This document shows positions 46,180 through 55,739 of a stretch of 64,000 nucleotides of DNA, in pieces; position 1 is the first letter of the stretch, and each line of letters starts with the position of its first letter. The position numbers and the translations under genes were made by a program. This stretch comes from Saprospiraceae bacterium (GTDB lineage: Bacteria; Bacteroidota; Bacteroidia; Chitinophagales; Saprospiraceae). The notes beneath the pieces are model-generated. The model ran no database searches. It was given only the letters and a program-made list of their open reading frames with translations, and was not told where the DNA came from. The stretch is from positions 124,001-188,000 of the forward strand of contig JADKEB010000003.1 of the NCBI GenBank assembly GCA_016718205.1. The letters run 5' to 3'.

Positions 46180-46520
46180 TTGTACTTTGTCAACTTAGGA
46201 ATTATCGGGAAATTCTTCAGATAGGTTATCAGGTTTTAAAAGTAAAATTTAAATTTTTGCTTAAGGATCGCCCTTCGGGACGTCCCTCAGTCAAAAAAGG
46301 CCATTCGACCACTCAGCCGACAAAGGAGGACTGGTGAGCGATTCGGACAAACGGTCCCTGCTTTGGATTGGGCAGGCAAGCATGAAAGGGCGTAAATAAT
46401 ATCTCTGAAACTTCTTCGATTGGTAGAAAATGATAGAAGATGTAAATCTGACAAAGTGGAATTAGGATTTAGTCTCGGTAACATGAATTGTGACATAAAC
46501 CAACAAAAAAATATCTATCA
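46180..46520. other. Intergenic region, no gene seen
   Basis: It contains a more GC-rich block around CGCCCTTCGGGACG and GGGCAGGCAAGC near 46270-46380, unlike its surroundings, but no reading frame with family resemblance. An ORF of 69 codons on the minus strand here looks like chance. Confidence 0.4.
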
Positions 46521-46552
46521 TTTGCCAATCAACACTTATAATCGTACCTTTG
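46521..46552 (+). promoter_or_regulatory. Putative aspS promoter
   Basis: TTTG (46521-46524) and TACCTTTG (46545-46552) are separated by 20 bp, matching the Bacteroidota -33 TTTG / -7 TAnnTTTG consensus. The predicted transcript start near 46560 leaves a leader of about 120 nt before the aspS ATG. Confidence 0.7.
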
Positions 46553-46681
46553 TGTGCTAAATTTTTTAATGTTGGAAAGTCGCTTATGAGCAATGAAACA
46601 ATACAAAATGACCTCATTTAAAGAGTTACAAGATTACAAACCAATATGCCAAACATTTGATAACAATTAACTAAGAATAAT

Positions 46682-48445
46682 ATGTACAGAAGTAACAATT
46701 GCGGCGAACTAAGGATAGCAGATATAGGAAAAAGTGTCACCATCGCAGGTTGGGTGCAAAAAGGCAGAGACTTAGGCGGTCTTACGTTTGTGGATGTACG
46801 AGACAGGTACGGAGTGACACAACTGGTATTCAACATGGATGAAAACGCAGATTTGTGTACTCAAGCCAGAAGATTGGCCCGGGAATATGTCATTCAGGCG
46901 ATAGGTATAGTACGTGAAAGATCCAGCAAAAACGCTAACCGTGCCACCGGTGATGTTGAAATAGAAGTGAGAGAACTGAATATCCTCAATGAATCCAAAG
47001 TACCACCTTTTACAATTGAAGATGAGACTGATGGTGGAGATGATATCAGAATGAAGTACAGATACCTTGATCTGCGAAGATCTCCGATACAATCCAATAT
47101 CATATTCAGGTCAAGGCTGGCACTCGAAACCAGAAAATATCTGGACAGTCAGGGATTTTTAGAAGTAGAGACGCCATTTCTTATTAAGAGCACACCTGAA
47201 GGTGCCAGAGATTTCGTAGTACCCAGCAGGCTGAATCAGGGTCAGTTTTATGCATTACCACAGTCTCCCCAGACCTTCAAGCAGATATTGATGGTAGCCG
47301 GTTTGGATAAATATTTTCAGATAGTCAAGTGTTTCAGAGATGAAGATCTGAGAGCAGACAGGCAGCCGGAATTTACCCAGATAGATTGTGAGATGTCATA
47401 TGTACATATCGAAGATATTCTCAATACTTTTGAAGGCTTGACGAGGCACCTGTTCAGACAGACACTGAGCATTGAACTCGGAGATTTCCCCAGGATGACT
47501 TATGATGATGCTTTGAGACTTTATGGTTCGGACAAACCTGATCTCAGATATGATATGCAATTTGTAGCGTTGAATGATGTTGTCAAAGGAAAAGGATTCA
47601 GCGTTTTTGATGAAGCAGAATTGGTTGTGGGCATTTGTGTCAAGGATATAGCAGAAAAATACTCCAATAAAGATATGAAAGACCTTACCGAATGGTTGCA
47701 AAGACCTCAAATCGGTGCCAAAGGTTTGGTATATATCAAGTATCAGGAAGATGGAAGTATCAAGTCCACAATTGGCAAATTTTATACTGATAGTGAGTTG
47801 AACAGTTGGGCTCAAAGATTCAATGCTGAAAAAGGTGATGTGATCATGATCCTGAGTGGTGAAACGGAAAAAACCAGAAAACAACTCAGTGAATTAAGGT
47901 TAGAGTTGGGTAGAAGGCTGGAACTGGCAAAACCCGGCGATTTCAAACCACTTTGGGTGCTGGATTTTCCACTACTTGAGTGGGACGAGGAGTCAGGAAG
48001 ATTCCATGCGATGCATCATCCATTTACATCTCCCAAAAAAGAAGATATTCCGCGTATGCTCCATGGGGATCATGAGACGATGAAAAGCCTGAAGGCTGAT
48101 GCTTATGATATGGTCATCAATGGTGCTGAGATAGGTGGAGGTAGTATCAGAATCCATGACCGAACCCTGCAATCCAAAAATTTTGATCTTCTGGGTTTCA
48201 GTAAAGAAGAAGCGGAAGCACAGTTCGGATTTTTGCTTGGTGCTTTTGAGTATGGTGCACCACCACACGGAGGGCTTGCATTCGGATTTGATCGACTTTG
48301 TGCGGTGATGAATGGACAATCTTCTATCAGAGATTTTATAGCTTTCCCAAAAAATAATCAGGGCCGTGATATGATGATAGATGCACCTTCACCGGTACAT
48401 CAGGATCAGTTGAAGGAGTTGGGGCTAGAGTTGAAAGAAAAATAA
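46682..48445 (+). CDS. aspS: Aspartate--tRNA ligase
   Basis: The 587-residue bacterial-type AspRS has the OB-fold anticodon domain (SVTIAGWVQKGRDLGGLTFVDVRDRYG), the class II core with motif 2 around FRDEDLRADRQPEFTQID, the GAD insertion domain, and the C-terminal motif 3 (GLAFGFDRLCAVMNGQSSIRDFIAFPKN). Full length, no frame problem. It is monocistronic, with its own promoter. Confidence 0.97.
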   Translation: MYRSNNCGELRIADIGKSVTIAGWVQKGRDLGGLTFVDVRDRYGVTQLVFNMDENADLCTQARRLAREYVIQAIGIVRERSSKNANRATGDVEIEVRELNILNESKVPPFTIEDETDGGDDIRMKYRYLDLRRSPIQSNIIFRSRLALETRKYLDSQGFLEVETPFLIKSTPEGARDFVVPSRLNQGQFYALPQSPQTFKQILMVAGLDKYFQIVKCFRDEDLRADRQPEFTQIDCEMSYVHIEDILNTFEGLTRHLFRQTLSIELGDFPRMTYDDALRLYGSDKPDLRYDMQFVALNDVVKGKGFSVFDEAELVVGICVKDIAEKYSNKDMKDLTEWLQRPQIGAKGLVYIKYQEDGSIKSTIGKFYTDSELNSWAQRFNAEKGDVIMILSGETEKTRKQLSELRLELGRRLELAKPGDFKPLWVLDFPLLEWDEESGRFHAMHHPFTSPKKEDIPRMLHGDHETMKSLKADAYDMVINGAEIGGGSIRIHDRTLQSKNFDLLGFSKEEAEAQFGFLLGAFEYGAPPHGGLAFGFDRLCAVMNGQSSIRDFIAFPKNNQGRDMMIDAPSPVHQDQLKELGLELKEK

Positions 48446-48450
48446 AATGA

Positions 48451-48606
48451 GGTGCATTTCATTTTTTCGCACTGTGCTCGAATTCTTATCAAGTTTCGTT
48501 TGTTCGTCGTAGCTTTTAACTACGATGCAATATTTTAAGGCATCTTGCCTGAATCGCAAAAAAAAATTGATGATTTTAAATGTGAGACGAAAAAATGAAA
48601 TACACC
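48451..48606. repeat. 156-bp imperfect palindromic element
   Basis: The ends GGTGCATTTCATTTTTTCG and CGAAAAAATGAAATACACC are inverted repeats with one mismatch; inside is the perfect hairpin CGTAGCTTTTAACTACG (about 48509-48525) and a second inverted pair around GGCATCTTGCC. It sits between convergent aspS and the FecR gene and could act as a terminator or be a fold-back mobile repeat. No full second copy is present. Confidence 0.6.
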
Positions 48607-48656
48607 CAATAATTGAGTGTTGAGTAATTCAATCTTTCAAGTTACTCATGATGGTT

Positions 48657-49607
48657 TTAATTCCCTGAACCGGGAGCAACGATGATGATACAATCAGGGC
48701 AATCACCAGGTTTTGTATCTATGATTCCCTGAGATTTGAGAGATTTGATGATTTCATTAAAGTCACCGCTGAGATTTATTCTGACTATTTGCTCAGGATT
48801 GAATTTGAATTTTTTGTCGATTTTGATCAGTTTTTTATTCTGTTTGACCAGATAGTCTTTCAATACCGAACCTAACTTATATACAGAACCTACTGGTTTT
48901 AGTGGTTCAGAAGCTTGTTCAACACGTGGTGCTTTTACTACAACTGGTTTTTGGGCAGGTTTTGGAAGCTTTTTCTCCGTGACGATGGAGTCTTTCTGTA
49001 CCTGCTCTACGTAGTTAAGGTCGATAAAAGAACCACCAGCATATTTAAATTTATCACCTTTATTGAGGATAACAGATTTATCAGGGTTTTTAATTTCTGA
49101 AACCTTGACCATACCTTCCAATGTCTCTATATATGAAGTGCCGGATTTTTGTGAGATAATAAATTTAGTACCCAATACTTCTGTTTTCAAGTCTTTAGTA
49201 TATATGACAAACGGCAAAATACTTTTCTTAACATCAAATGTTGCACTTCCTTCAAAGATTATTTTTCTGACATTTTGACCTCTGAAGTGGAGGGGATAGT
49301 CCAAATTTGTACCCGCCATCAATGATATGATGCTACCATCAGTCAATGTGATATTTTGGTTTTCCTTTGCAAACAATACACTTCTTGATGGCTCAGGCTC
49401 CTTAAAAGCCAGCTCAAAAAGTAATACAACTACTAGGGAAGCTGCAATAGATTGAATGAAATTAATGAATGTAATTTTACTTTTTTTTTCAGGAAAATGA
49501 TGTTCTTCCACCTGGTGCATCAATTGATTCCACTCAGCATCAGTATCAAAAACTATAAAGTCTTTGATATCTTTGTTTTGTTTCAATATGGAATCTAATT
49601 TATTCAA
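48657..49607 (-). CDS. FecR-family anti-sigma factor
   Basis: The 316-residue protein has a short cytosolic N-terminus, one membrane helix (FIQSIAASLVVVLLFELAF, about 47-66) and a periplasmic FecR domain (LTDGSIISLMAGTNLDYPLHF, EGSATFDVKKS, TEVLGTKFIISQ, TLEGMVKVSE). A proline/lysine-rich linker (KLPKPAQKPVVVKAP) separates it from a small C-terminal domain with a CPDC pair; a typical DUF4974 tail is not evident. It follows the ECF sigma gene by about 50 bp. Unlike classic pairs, no TonB/SusC receptor gene is beside it. Confidence 0.82.
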   Translation of the reverse strand: MNKLDSILKQNKDIKDFIVFDTDAEWNQLMHQVEEHHFPEKKSKITFINFIQSIAASLVVVLLFELAFKEPEPSRSVLFAKENQNITLTDGSIISLMAGTNLDYPLHFRGQNVRKIIFEGSATFDVKKSILPFVIYTKDLKTEVLGTKFIISQKSGTSYIETLEGMVKVSEIKNPDKSVILNKGDKFKYAGGSFIDLNYVEQVQKDSIVTEKKLPKPAQKPVVVKAPRVEQASEPLKPVGSVYKLGSVLKDYLVKQNKKLIKIDKKFKFNPEQIVRINLSGDFNEIIKSLKSQGIIDTKPGDCPDCIIIVAPGSGN

Positions 49608-49657
49608 TTTTTACTTAATATATGCTTATGACGCTGATTTTTTACAATAACACATTT

Positions 49658-50185
49658 TTATTCAAAAAAATATGAATGATTCTTTAACTTTTCTTTCAGA
49701 TGATTTGAAACCTTCGCAACATTATCTTCCACACTTCTTTTAGAGACGTTCAGATAGTCTGCGATTTCTTCGTATGTCAAGCCTTCAAATTTATTCAGTC
49801 GGAATATCTCCCGTGGTTTATCTTTCAAATCAATCATTGCTAATTCGAAAGCCTGCCTAACAATATATGGATCCAAATGTTCAACAGTAGTGTCCTGCAA
49901 AAGTAACATTTCATTCTCTACCAATGATGCCGATACCATAGACTTATTACTTCTGATGAAATCAATCATTGTATTTTTTGTCATTTGATATAAATACGCT
50001 TTAACAGATGTTTTTATTTCTATTTGATTCTTGTATTGCCATATTTTGACAAAAGTACTTTGTACTACTTCACGACTATTTTCATAATTTTCAAGATACT
50101 TGTTTACAAAATTGACAAGCGGGTTGAAATATTCTTTGAAGATAATTTCAAAATCAGTTTTTTCTTCAAATGGTTTTTGGTGCAA
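49658..50185 (-). CDS. ECF-type RNA polymerase sigma factor
   Basis: The 175-residue protein has sigma-70 region 2 (FKEYFNPLVNFVNKYLENYENSREVVQSTFVKIWQYKNQ) and region 4 (FRLNKFEGLTYEEIADYLNVSKRSVEDNVAKVSNHLKEKL). The start appears to be TTG (50183-50185); no in-frame ATG precedes region 2. It forms a unit with the FecR gene just downstream. Confidence 0.9.
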   Translation of the reverse strand: MHQKPFEEKTDFEIIFKEYFNPLVNFVNKYLENYENSREVVQSTFVKIWQYKNQIEIKTSVKAYLYQMTKNTMIDFIRSNKSMVSASLVENEMLLLQDTTVEHLDPYIVRQAFELAMIDLKDKPREIFRLNKFEGLTYEEIADYLNVSKRSVEDNVAKVSNHLKEKLKNHSYFFE

Positions 50186-50208
50186 TTTGATTTTGATGTA
50201 TTTTGGTG

Positions 50209-50241
50209 CAAAAATAAAGATATTATTAGAATAAAATCAAA
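50209..50241 (-). promoter_or_regulatory. Putative promoter of the sigma/FecR unit
   Basis: On the minus strand TTTG (about 50238-50241) and TATTTTTG (50209-50216) are 21 bp apart, matching the Bacteroidota consensus. The 11-bp sequence TTGCACCAAAA occurs twice (50175-50185 and 50201-50211), one copy overlapping the -7 box and one the TTG start, so they bracket the expected transcript start. Confidence 0.55.
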
Positions 50242-50333
50242 TATTAGACTAATTTATACTACCAAAGTCACTATATCTTCGCAATAAGTTTTTACCTATT
50301 TACTAAGTTGGTATTGATTAGAAATACACATCA

Positions 50334-53300
50334 TCAATCCTCCAAAGCCACTCTAGTTTCATCTTTGGAAGGATCGTCTGTTCGCATCAACGGTATAGAG
50401 ACATAAAAATCAGTTCCTTTTCCTATCTGTGTTTCAAAATAAATTTTGCCGTTAAATGAGTCTATCATATTGGCTGAGATGGCCAGACCAAGACCTGTAC
50501 CTGAGCTCTTGGTAGTAAAGTTGGGTGTAAAGACTTTGTCTTTCATATAGTCAGGTATGCCGGTACCATTGTCTGATATCCGTATGATAGCTTGATTTTC
50601 TTTTCTGCTGAGCTCTATTTCTATTTTTCCTCTTCTGTTTTCAGGTATGGCCTGTATGGCATTTTTCAACAGATTGTTGAGTATCCGGACCAGATGGTTT
50701 TTATCTGCAAAAATATACAAATCATCTATCGGTTCGATCATATTGATATCCATATCATCTCGTTTTCTGAAAAGATCATGTATAGTTTCTACCACTTCGT
50801 TGAGTATAAATTTTTCATTTGATGCCTGTGGCATAGCTGCAAAGTTTGAAAACTCATTGGCTATCTGGCTCAGATTGTCTATTTGTTCGATGAGCACTGA
50901 TGAAACTCGTGGTATCATCTCATGGGCGCGATCCGGGTAGTCTTTTGCTGTTTTTTCAAGGTACTGGATATTAAGTTTCATAGGAGTGAGCGGATTTTTG
51001 ATTTCATGAGCTACTTGTTTTGCCATCTCTCTCCAGGCTATATCTCTCTCAGTTTTAGCGAGCAATCCTGCGCTTTTTTCTACTTCCAGCGTGAGGTTGT
51101 TATAGTCATGAATCAAAGCCCCGATTTCATCATTTGAATTCCACTCAAGAAGTTCATTGGTTTTTCCTAACTTGAATTTTTTGAGCTTTTCAGCAAGAAT
51201 GTTCAATGGTTGTGTGATAGAATTGGCTATAGTGATTGCTATAGCTCCGGCAATTAAAAATAAAAATATATAAGCATTTAAAATGGTACTGAGAAAATCC
51301 AATATATTGGATGATGAATTGTATGATTGATGATCTATATCAATAAATGCAAATGGAATCTTACGTGTCACTTTGTTTTCACCCATAAAAAGCGGTATAA
51401 ATTCATGATCTTCAGGTTGATCAGCATCAGTGCCGGACCAGATATTGTATGAAATACGCAAATGAATATTATCATCAGATGTGGCCCCCACCAGCTTTCC
51501 GGTTTGGTCATATAGACTCAGAGCTTTATTGTGAATGTAAGAGAGATCTTTCAGCTTGCTGTTCAGATAATTGAGACCATAACCGTCTTCATCAATGTTT
51601 TGGATATATGTATTAATGTTATTGATGATTGATTCTGTTTCCTGAATATTTTTTGACTTTTGGTTTGCGACAATCAGATTTTTGAAATATAAGGCAGTGA
51701 TGACTCCGATGATAAGAAATGATACCACTATCAAAAGGATGATAGCAAACTGTATTTTCGTCTTTAGTGATGAGCGTGATCCAAATTTTACGCCTAGATT
51801 TTCCGGAAGAAAATCATATTTAGTATTTATCCAGGTGAAAAGGATTACTATAAGACCGATCAAAGTAAAGATAAACGAGAATAATGAAATAGGCTTAATC
51901 AAACCGGACACCTTTTTCCACGATACTATACGATAATGGTCTGATGGCTTTGACACTACGTAGGAATACCCTTTTTCAATATTGTTTTCCATCTGCCTAC
52001 CCAATAGTTGGAAATCAGGAGACGGTTGTGCATTTTCTCTTTTTTCTATAAGCTGATCATGATGGAAAACAGCATATCCGAAATCTTTATAATTTTGGTC
52101 ATGAATCGAAGTTGATTTTCCGACTTTGTAGATGATAAACAAGTACCAGGAAGTTGCACCTGATGCAGACCCGGCAATTTCAAATCTTGAATAATAATTG
52201 TTTTCAAAAGGGTGATGGTAGATATTTTTACCTACCGCTCTGGAATGAAGATAAGATTCATTGAGTTTGTAGTAGTCTGAAAAATGATTGGAAAAAAGAG
52301 TGGTACCTCGCTGTTTGTTAAATAGTTCCGTAGAAATTTCAATTGAACGATCAGCATGTTGTCCAATGTACTCACTCAAATCCTTATTGTCAAGCATGGT
52401 ATTGGGATCCATCGAGGCAATTTTTGTAAACACATCATCTGCCACCAAACTGTCATTGAGCATCTCTAATGAAGTCACTAATTCAGGGTCAAAATCACTG
52501 TAATACGCTGCCATAAAACGGTTGCGCATTTGTACATCTTTGTTTAAACTAAAATAAAACAGAGTAACAGCCAAAAATCCTGAAAACATCATCATCCACC
52601 AAATAAGGTAGGTGATCTTCTTTTCAGTCTTTTCAGTATAGGCATCCATTATAAGCGTGTAAGACGCGATAAACACAAAGAATAATAAAGCTGGCACATT
52701 GAGCCATCCTGCCATTCTTAGCAAGATATAAGCACCAAGCCATCCTGTCACTAATATGCCTGCTTTATAATAACCTCTCAACTCCTGCTGATGCATCCAT
52801 TCAAACATCAGCTGAGTGCTTTGGAATGTCATCATCATCAGTGCTAATAGTGAGATGATCACTAAAAAACTAAGGTAATTGAATTGCAGAAGTGATTCTA
52901 TTTCAAGGTTGACATCGGAATTCAACACCCATTTTTCGACCACATAAACACTGGTTCCGAATATAAAAAATGTATAAAATCCTATCAGCCAAGCCCCAAG
53001 GGTAGTTTTGGTTGTGAACCATGTCGTATGTCGAAAAATCATCACACTCAGATAAATCAGTAAACCAAATACCCATAAGCCGGCTATCATCTGATATATG
53101 TTGATGCCGGCATGTACTCCCGAAGATACATCCATATTTCCTGCGAAATAATTGTAAAATACCGGCAAAACATGTAATAGCCCAAAAACTAACAATATCA
53201 GTATTAATAAGATCGATGGGTACTTTGCAGATCTGATGGACGTGGAAATCTTTGACTGGATTTGTAATAGCAGGATAATAGAAATTAATACAATGCCACC

Positions 53301-53819
53301 AAAAAGTGCTATCCAGGCCATTTTTTTCCAATAATTCTGAATGCTGGCACCGTCGACAAAGTCTGCAACCACCACTGAATTTCTTATTTGTATCTCTTCA
53401 GAATCCGGCTTTGAGTTTAAATTATAAAACTTCCATTTGTTAAATATCTTGTTATGATAATCTATTTGATTCAAATTGAGGCTTACAGTAGCATAATTCA
53501 AGCTATCGCCCCATCTTGTTATTTGTTTAAATTCAGTCTGAGGGTTTTCAGAAATGAAAGTATTATCATTCCAGAAAACTATACTGTCCTGTCTATAGAC
53601 CTCTAAGTAAAATGGTGAATTGGACAGTGTGGACAAGATTTGTTTGTCATTTTCACTACCAAAATACTTCATCACAATGGATGAGTCCCTTTCCAGAATG
53701 TAATTGATTTCTTTTGACAGTTCTGTAACATGCCCGTCAAGTCCTAAAGGCTTTTGACCCAAAAAAACTGCGAGCAATGAAATACCAAAAAACAGGATGG
53801 CAGCATACCGTAATGCCAT
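50334..53819 (-). CDS. Very large NtrY-like sensor histidine kinase
   Basis: The 1161-residue protein has one N-terminal membrane helix followed by an extracytoplasmic stretch, then about seven to eight membrane helices (roughly 165-430), a long extracytoplasmic part (about 440-650), further helices near 660 and 700, another extracytoplasmic sensor domain, a final helix near 860, HAMP domain, and the kinase core. The H-box is AHEIKNPLTPMKLNIQYLEK with His938, N-box RILNNLLKNAIQAI, G1 ISDNGTGIP and G2 GTGLGLAIS. HEIKNPLTPMKL is characteristic of NtrY-type kinases. No response regulator gene is adjacent. It is followed by the sigma/FecR pair, separated by about 150 bp. Confidence 0.9.
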   Translation of the reverse strand: MALRYAAILFFGISLLAVFLGQKPLGLDGHVTELSKEINYILERDSSIVMKYFGSENDKQILSTLSNSPFYLEVYRQDSIVFWNDNTFISENPQTEFKQITRWGDSLNYATVSLNLNQIDYHNKIFNKWKFYNLNSKPDSEEIQIRNSVVVADFVDGASIQNYWKKMAWIALFGGIVLISIILLLQIQSKISTSIRSAKYPSILLILILLVFGLLHVLPVFYNYFAGNMDVSSGVHAGINIYQMIAGLWVFGLLIYLSVMIFRHTTWFTTKTTLGAWLIGFYTFFIFGTSVYVVEKWVLNSDVNLEIESLLQFNYLSFLVIISLLALMMMTFQSTQLMFEWMHQQELRGYYKAGILVTGWLGAYILLRMAGWLNVPALLFFVFIASYTLIMDAYTEKTEKKITYLIWWMMMFSGFLAVTLFYFSLNKDVQMRNRFMAAYYSDFDPELVTSLEMLNDSLVADDVFTKIASMDPNTMLDNKDLSEYIGQHADRSIEISTELFNKQRGTTLFSNHFSDYYKLNESYLHSRAVGKNIYHHPFENNYYSRFEIAGSASGATSWYLFIIYKVGKSTSIHDQNYKDFGYAVFHHDQLIEKRENAQPSPDFQLLGRQMENNIEKGYSYVVSKPSDHYRIVSWKKVSGLIKPISLFSFIFTLIGLIVILFTWINTKYDFLPENLGVKFGSRSSLKTKIQFAIILLIVVSFLIIGVITALYFKNLIVANQKSKNIQETESIINNINTYIQNIDEDGYGLNYLNSKLKDLSYIHNKALSLYDQTGKLVGATSDDNIHLRISYNIWSGTDADQPEDHEFIPLFMGENKVTRKIPFAFIDIDHQSYNSSSNILDFLSTILNAYIFLFLIAGAIAITIANSITQPLNILAEKLKKFKLGKTNELLEWNSNDEIGALIHDYNNLTLEVEKSAGLLAKTERDIAWREMAKQVAHEIKNPLTPMKLNIQYLEKTAKDYPDRAHEMIPRVSSVLIEQIDNLSQIANEFSNFAAMPQASNEKFILNEVVETIHDLFRKRDDMDINMIEPIDDLYIFADKNHLVRILNNLLKNAIQAIPENRRGKIEIELSRKENQAIIRISDNGTGIPDYMKDKVFTPNFTTKSSGTGLGLAISANMIDSFNGKIYFETQIGKGTDFYVSIPLMRTDDPSKDETRVALED

Positions 53820-53832
53820 AAAGAAAAGTGTT

Positions 53833-53980
53833 TTAAATACGAAGCGCTAAGGTAATATAATTATATGTACTTATTTGATCCTTCGCCTCCGACAATTCTT
53901 TTGTCAGCTCTTCTACCTTCTCTGAAAGTTGACCTAATCTCTTAGTAGATATTGTACGTAGGGTTCTTTCAATAACTCAT
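53833..53980 (-). pseudogene. Decayed coiled-coil gene tail
   Basis: Upstream of the kinase gene the minus strand reads MDELLKE from 53980, then after a frame change RTISTKRLGQLSEKVEELTK and a further coiled-coil run to YNYITLALRI and TAA at 53833-53835. This looks like the C-terminal helix of a longer protein, such as those ending tail-fibre-like or surface proteins. No start or body is seen; the flanking bases to 54089 contain nothing else. Confidence 0.35.
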
Positions 53981-54089
53981 CCATGAAAGTACAAGTACTT
54001 ACCAAATTATGAACTAAACGTTGAAGTGTCAAAAATAAAAAATAACTTTTGACTACAAAGTTAAAAGTCAAGCGCACCAATTTTCATAT

Positions 54090-54551
54090 TTATTTTTTAT
54101 TTTTAGAATAAATAATTATATTTTGGTCAATTTTTGGTAAATTGAAATCGTTTATTTCTGAGATATATTTAATTTTATCATTTAATCTAAATACTATAGC
54201 AGCACTATTAACCCCTAAATCTAATTTTTCAAATTTTTTTGTTTTGTCTAATATTACTTCCATTTCAAAAGAATCAGTTATTAAATTATTTTGACTAGCT
54301 ATTATATAAAAATTATCACTTTTTTCTAATTTTCTTAATAAACTGGAAACTTGAGTTTGGCAGGCTTTACAATATCGATCTGGAATAAGTAAAAAAATTG
54401 CGGTATCTTTAAATTTTACATTTGGAAAAGTTTCATTAATATATCTATTAAAATTTTCATTTATGCTTTTAACTTGCTTGTGCTTTGGTTCACACGAGGT
54501 AAACACATAACTAATCAAAATTAAAAACAGCAAATTTTGTCTCATTTTCAT
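54090..54551 (-). CDS. Small lipoprotein with thioredoxin-like CxxC motif
   Basis: The 153-residue protein has a lipoprotein signal with lipobox TSC (Cys20). The mature part has a thioredoxin-fold pattern: a beta strand DTAIFLLIPDRY, then CKAC (Cys61/Cys64) and a helix, followed by IIASQNNL. That suggests a redoxin-like protein, but no named family is certain. Its start lies inside the preceding gene (41-bp overlap with the beta-propeller gene), so the two are translationally coupled. Confidence 0.7.
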   Translation of the reverse strand: MKMRQNLLFLILISYVFTSCEPKHKQVKSINENFNRYINETFPNVKFKDTAIFLLIPDRYCKACQTQVSSLLRKLEKSDNFYIIASQNNLITDSFEMEVILDKTKKFEKLDLGVNSAAIVFRLNDKIKYISEINDFNLPKIDQNIIIYSKNKK

Positions 54552-55647
54552 TTTTATTTATTAAATAAGGTACAATAAAATTATTGTTTTTTAGAAGAAT
54601 CATAGAATAGATAGAGTAATGCGATGGTTGAAATTTTACTGAACTAATTAAATCAAATTCGTTATTATATTTTAATAAAAGCCAAGGGCAATCTTCAACT
54701 TGTTTTTTAGTGCCATCTCCATTTTTATATGGTGCTCCTATTTTTAATGTTCTGAAATAATTATTAGTTTCATAACAGAAATATAAATCTCCATACCTGT
54801 CGTTTTCTATAACGTATTTTGTTATTTCTTCAAAATAATTTTCTTTAGGAATGTTGTCTTCATCAATTTGTTTATTTTTTTTAAAGTACTTTGTTTTTAA
54901 ATTAATAGATTTTAATAGTTTGTGTTCATATTCATTACCATCATATAAATACAAGGAATCGGATGATTCAAATGAATAAACAATATTATTTTTATACCCA
55001 AATGTTCGCATTGGATTCATTTCCAGATAATTTTCACTTATATAGTTACTTGGAAATTTACCAATTTTACTAACTAAATGAAGTGTATCACTTAGGTGGA
55101 ATATAAGTTCACGAGGATTTGAAAAATAGTTATGTAAATTATCTTTAGAAGTTTCGTTATCAAGATAATGATAAGTATAAACTAAATTATTTCGAACTTC
55201 CAAAGGGAAATTTTTATAATTATAAGTATAAAACGGTTTATTTAAATTCTTGATTTCTAATTTATATTCTTTTAATAAATTATTCCCATTTTTGCTAATT
55301 AACAGGATTCTATTTTCATTTTCAATGCTTAAGTATATTGAGTCATTATTTAAAACGTAAAAATCATCTAAATTTTTCTTTATATTCAGATTTATACTAT
55401 CCATTAATTCTCCTTCAAATGAAAAAATAAATATCTTCTTTTGATCTTTAGAATAAAAGCAGAAATTATTTAATGATGGACAGTATTTAAAATACCTTGA
55501 AGAAAAATTTTCCGCTTTAATTGGAAAAGAAATATCATATTTATAATATTTATCACTATTATCAAAATTATAATGTTCAGTATTACAATTAGTTGCAAAT
55601 AGGCTTATTAATAAAAGAATGAAAAAAGTAAATAAGAATTGTTTCAT
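54511..55647 (-). CDS. 6-bladed beta-propeller lipoprotein (DUF4221-like)
   Basis: The 378-residue protein has a lipoprotein signal (FILLLISLFATNC). The body has repeated beta-strand blocks (FCFYSKDQKKIFIFSFEGELMDSINL, DSIYLSIENENRILLISKNG, YGDLYFCYETNNYFRTLKIG) like the DUF4221 family of Bacteroidota surface lipoproteins. Function unknown. It is coupled to the CxxC lipoprotein gene, forming a two-gene unit. Base composition is more AT-rich than its neighbours. Confidence 0.7.
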   Translation of the reverse strand: MKQFLFTFFILLLISLFATNCNTEHYNFDNSDKYYKYDISFPIKAENFSSRYFKYCPSLNNFCFYSKDQKKIFIFSFEGELMDSINLNIKKNLDDFYVLNNDSIYLSIENENRILLISKNGNNLLKEYKLEIKNLNKPFYTYNYKNFPLEVRNNLVYTYHYLDNETSKDNLHNYFSNPRELIFHLSDTLHLVSKIGKFPSNYISENYLEMNPMRTFGYKNNIVYSFESSDSLYLYDGNEYEHKLLKSINLKTKYFKKNKQIDEDNIPKENYFEEITKYVIENDRYGDLYFCYETNNYFRTLKIGAPYKNGDGTKKQVEDCPWLLLKYNNEFDLISSVKFQPSHYSIYSMILLKNNNFIVPYLINKNENETKFAVFNFD

Positions 55648-55695
55648 ATAATTTATCTTTATTTTTAAAGAATAAAAGAATTAAAGTTAACTATT

Positions 55696-55730
55696 TTGGC
55701 TACAAATAGGTTACCCCTACTTGTAGCCAA
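55696..55730. terminator. Strong intergenic hairpin
   Basis: TTGGCTACAAATAGG (55696-55710) and CCTACTTGTAGCCAA (55716-55730) pair over 15 bp with one mismatch and a 5-nt loop. It lies 10 bp past the stop of the minus-strand lipoprotein gene at 55740. There is no long T run on either side, so it may be a processing or stability element rather than a standard terminator. Confidence 0.6.
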
Positions 55731-55739
55731 ATGAATGAA

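Noticed and set aside
46287..46496. Minus-strand ORF upstream of aspS.
   Set aside because: No start context, no domain pattern, and it runs across a GC-richer block without coding signs.
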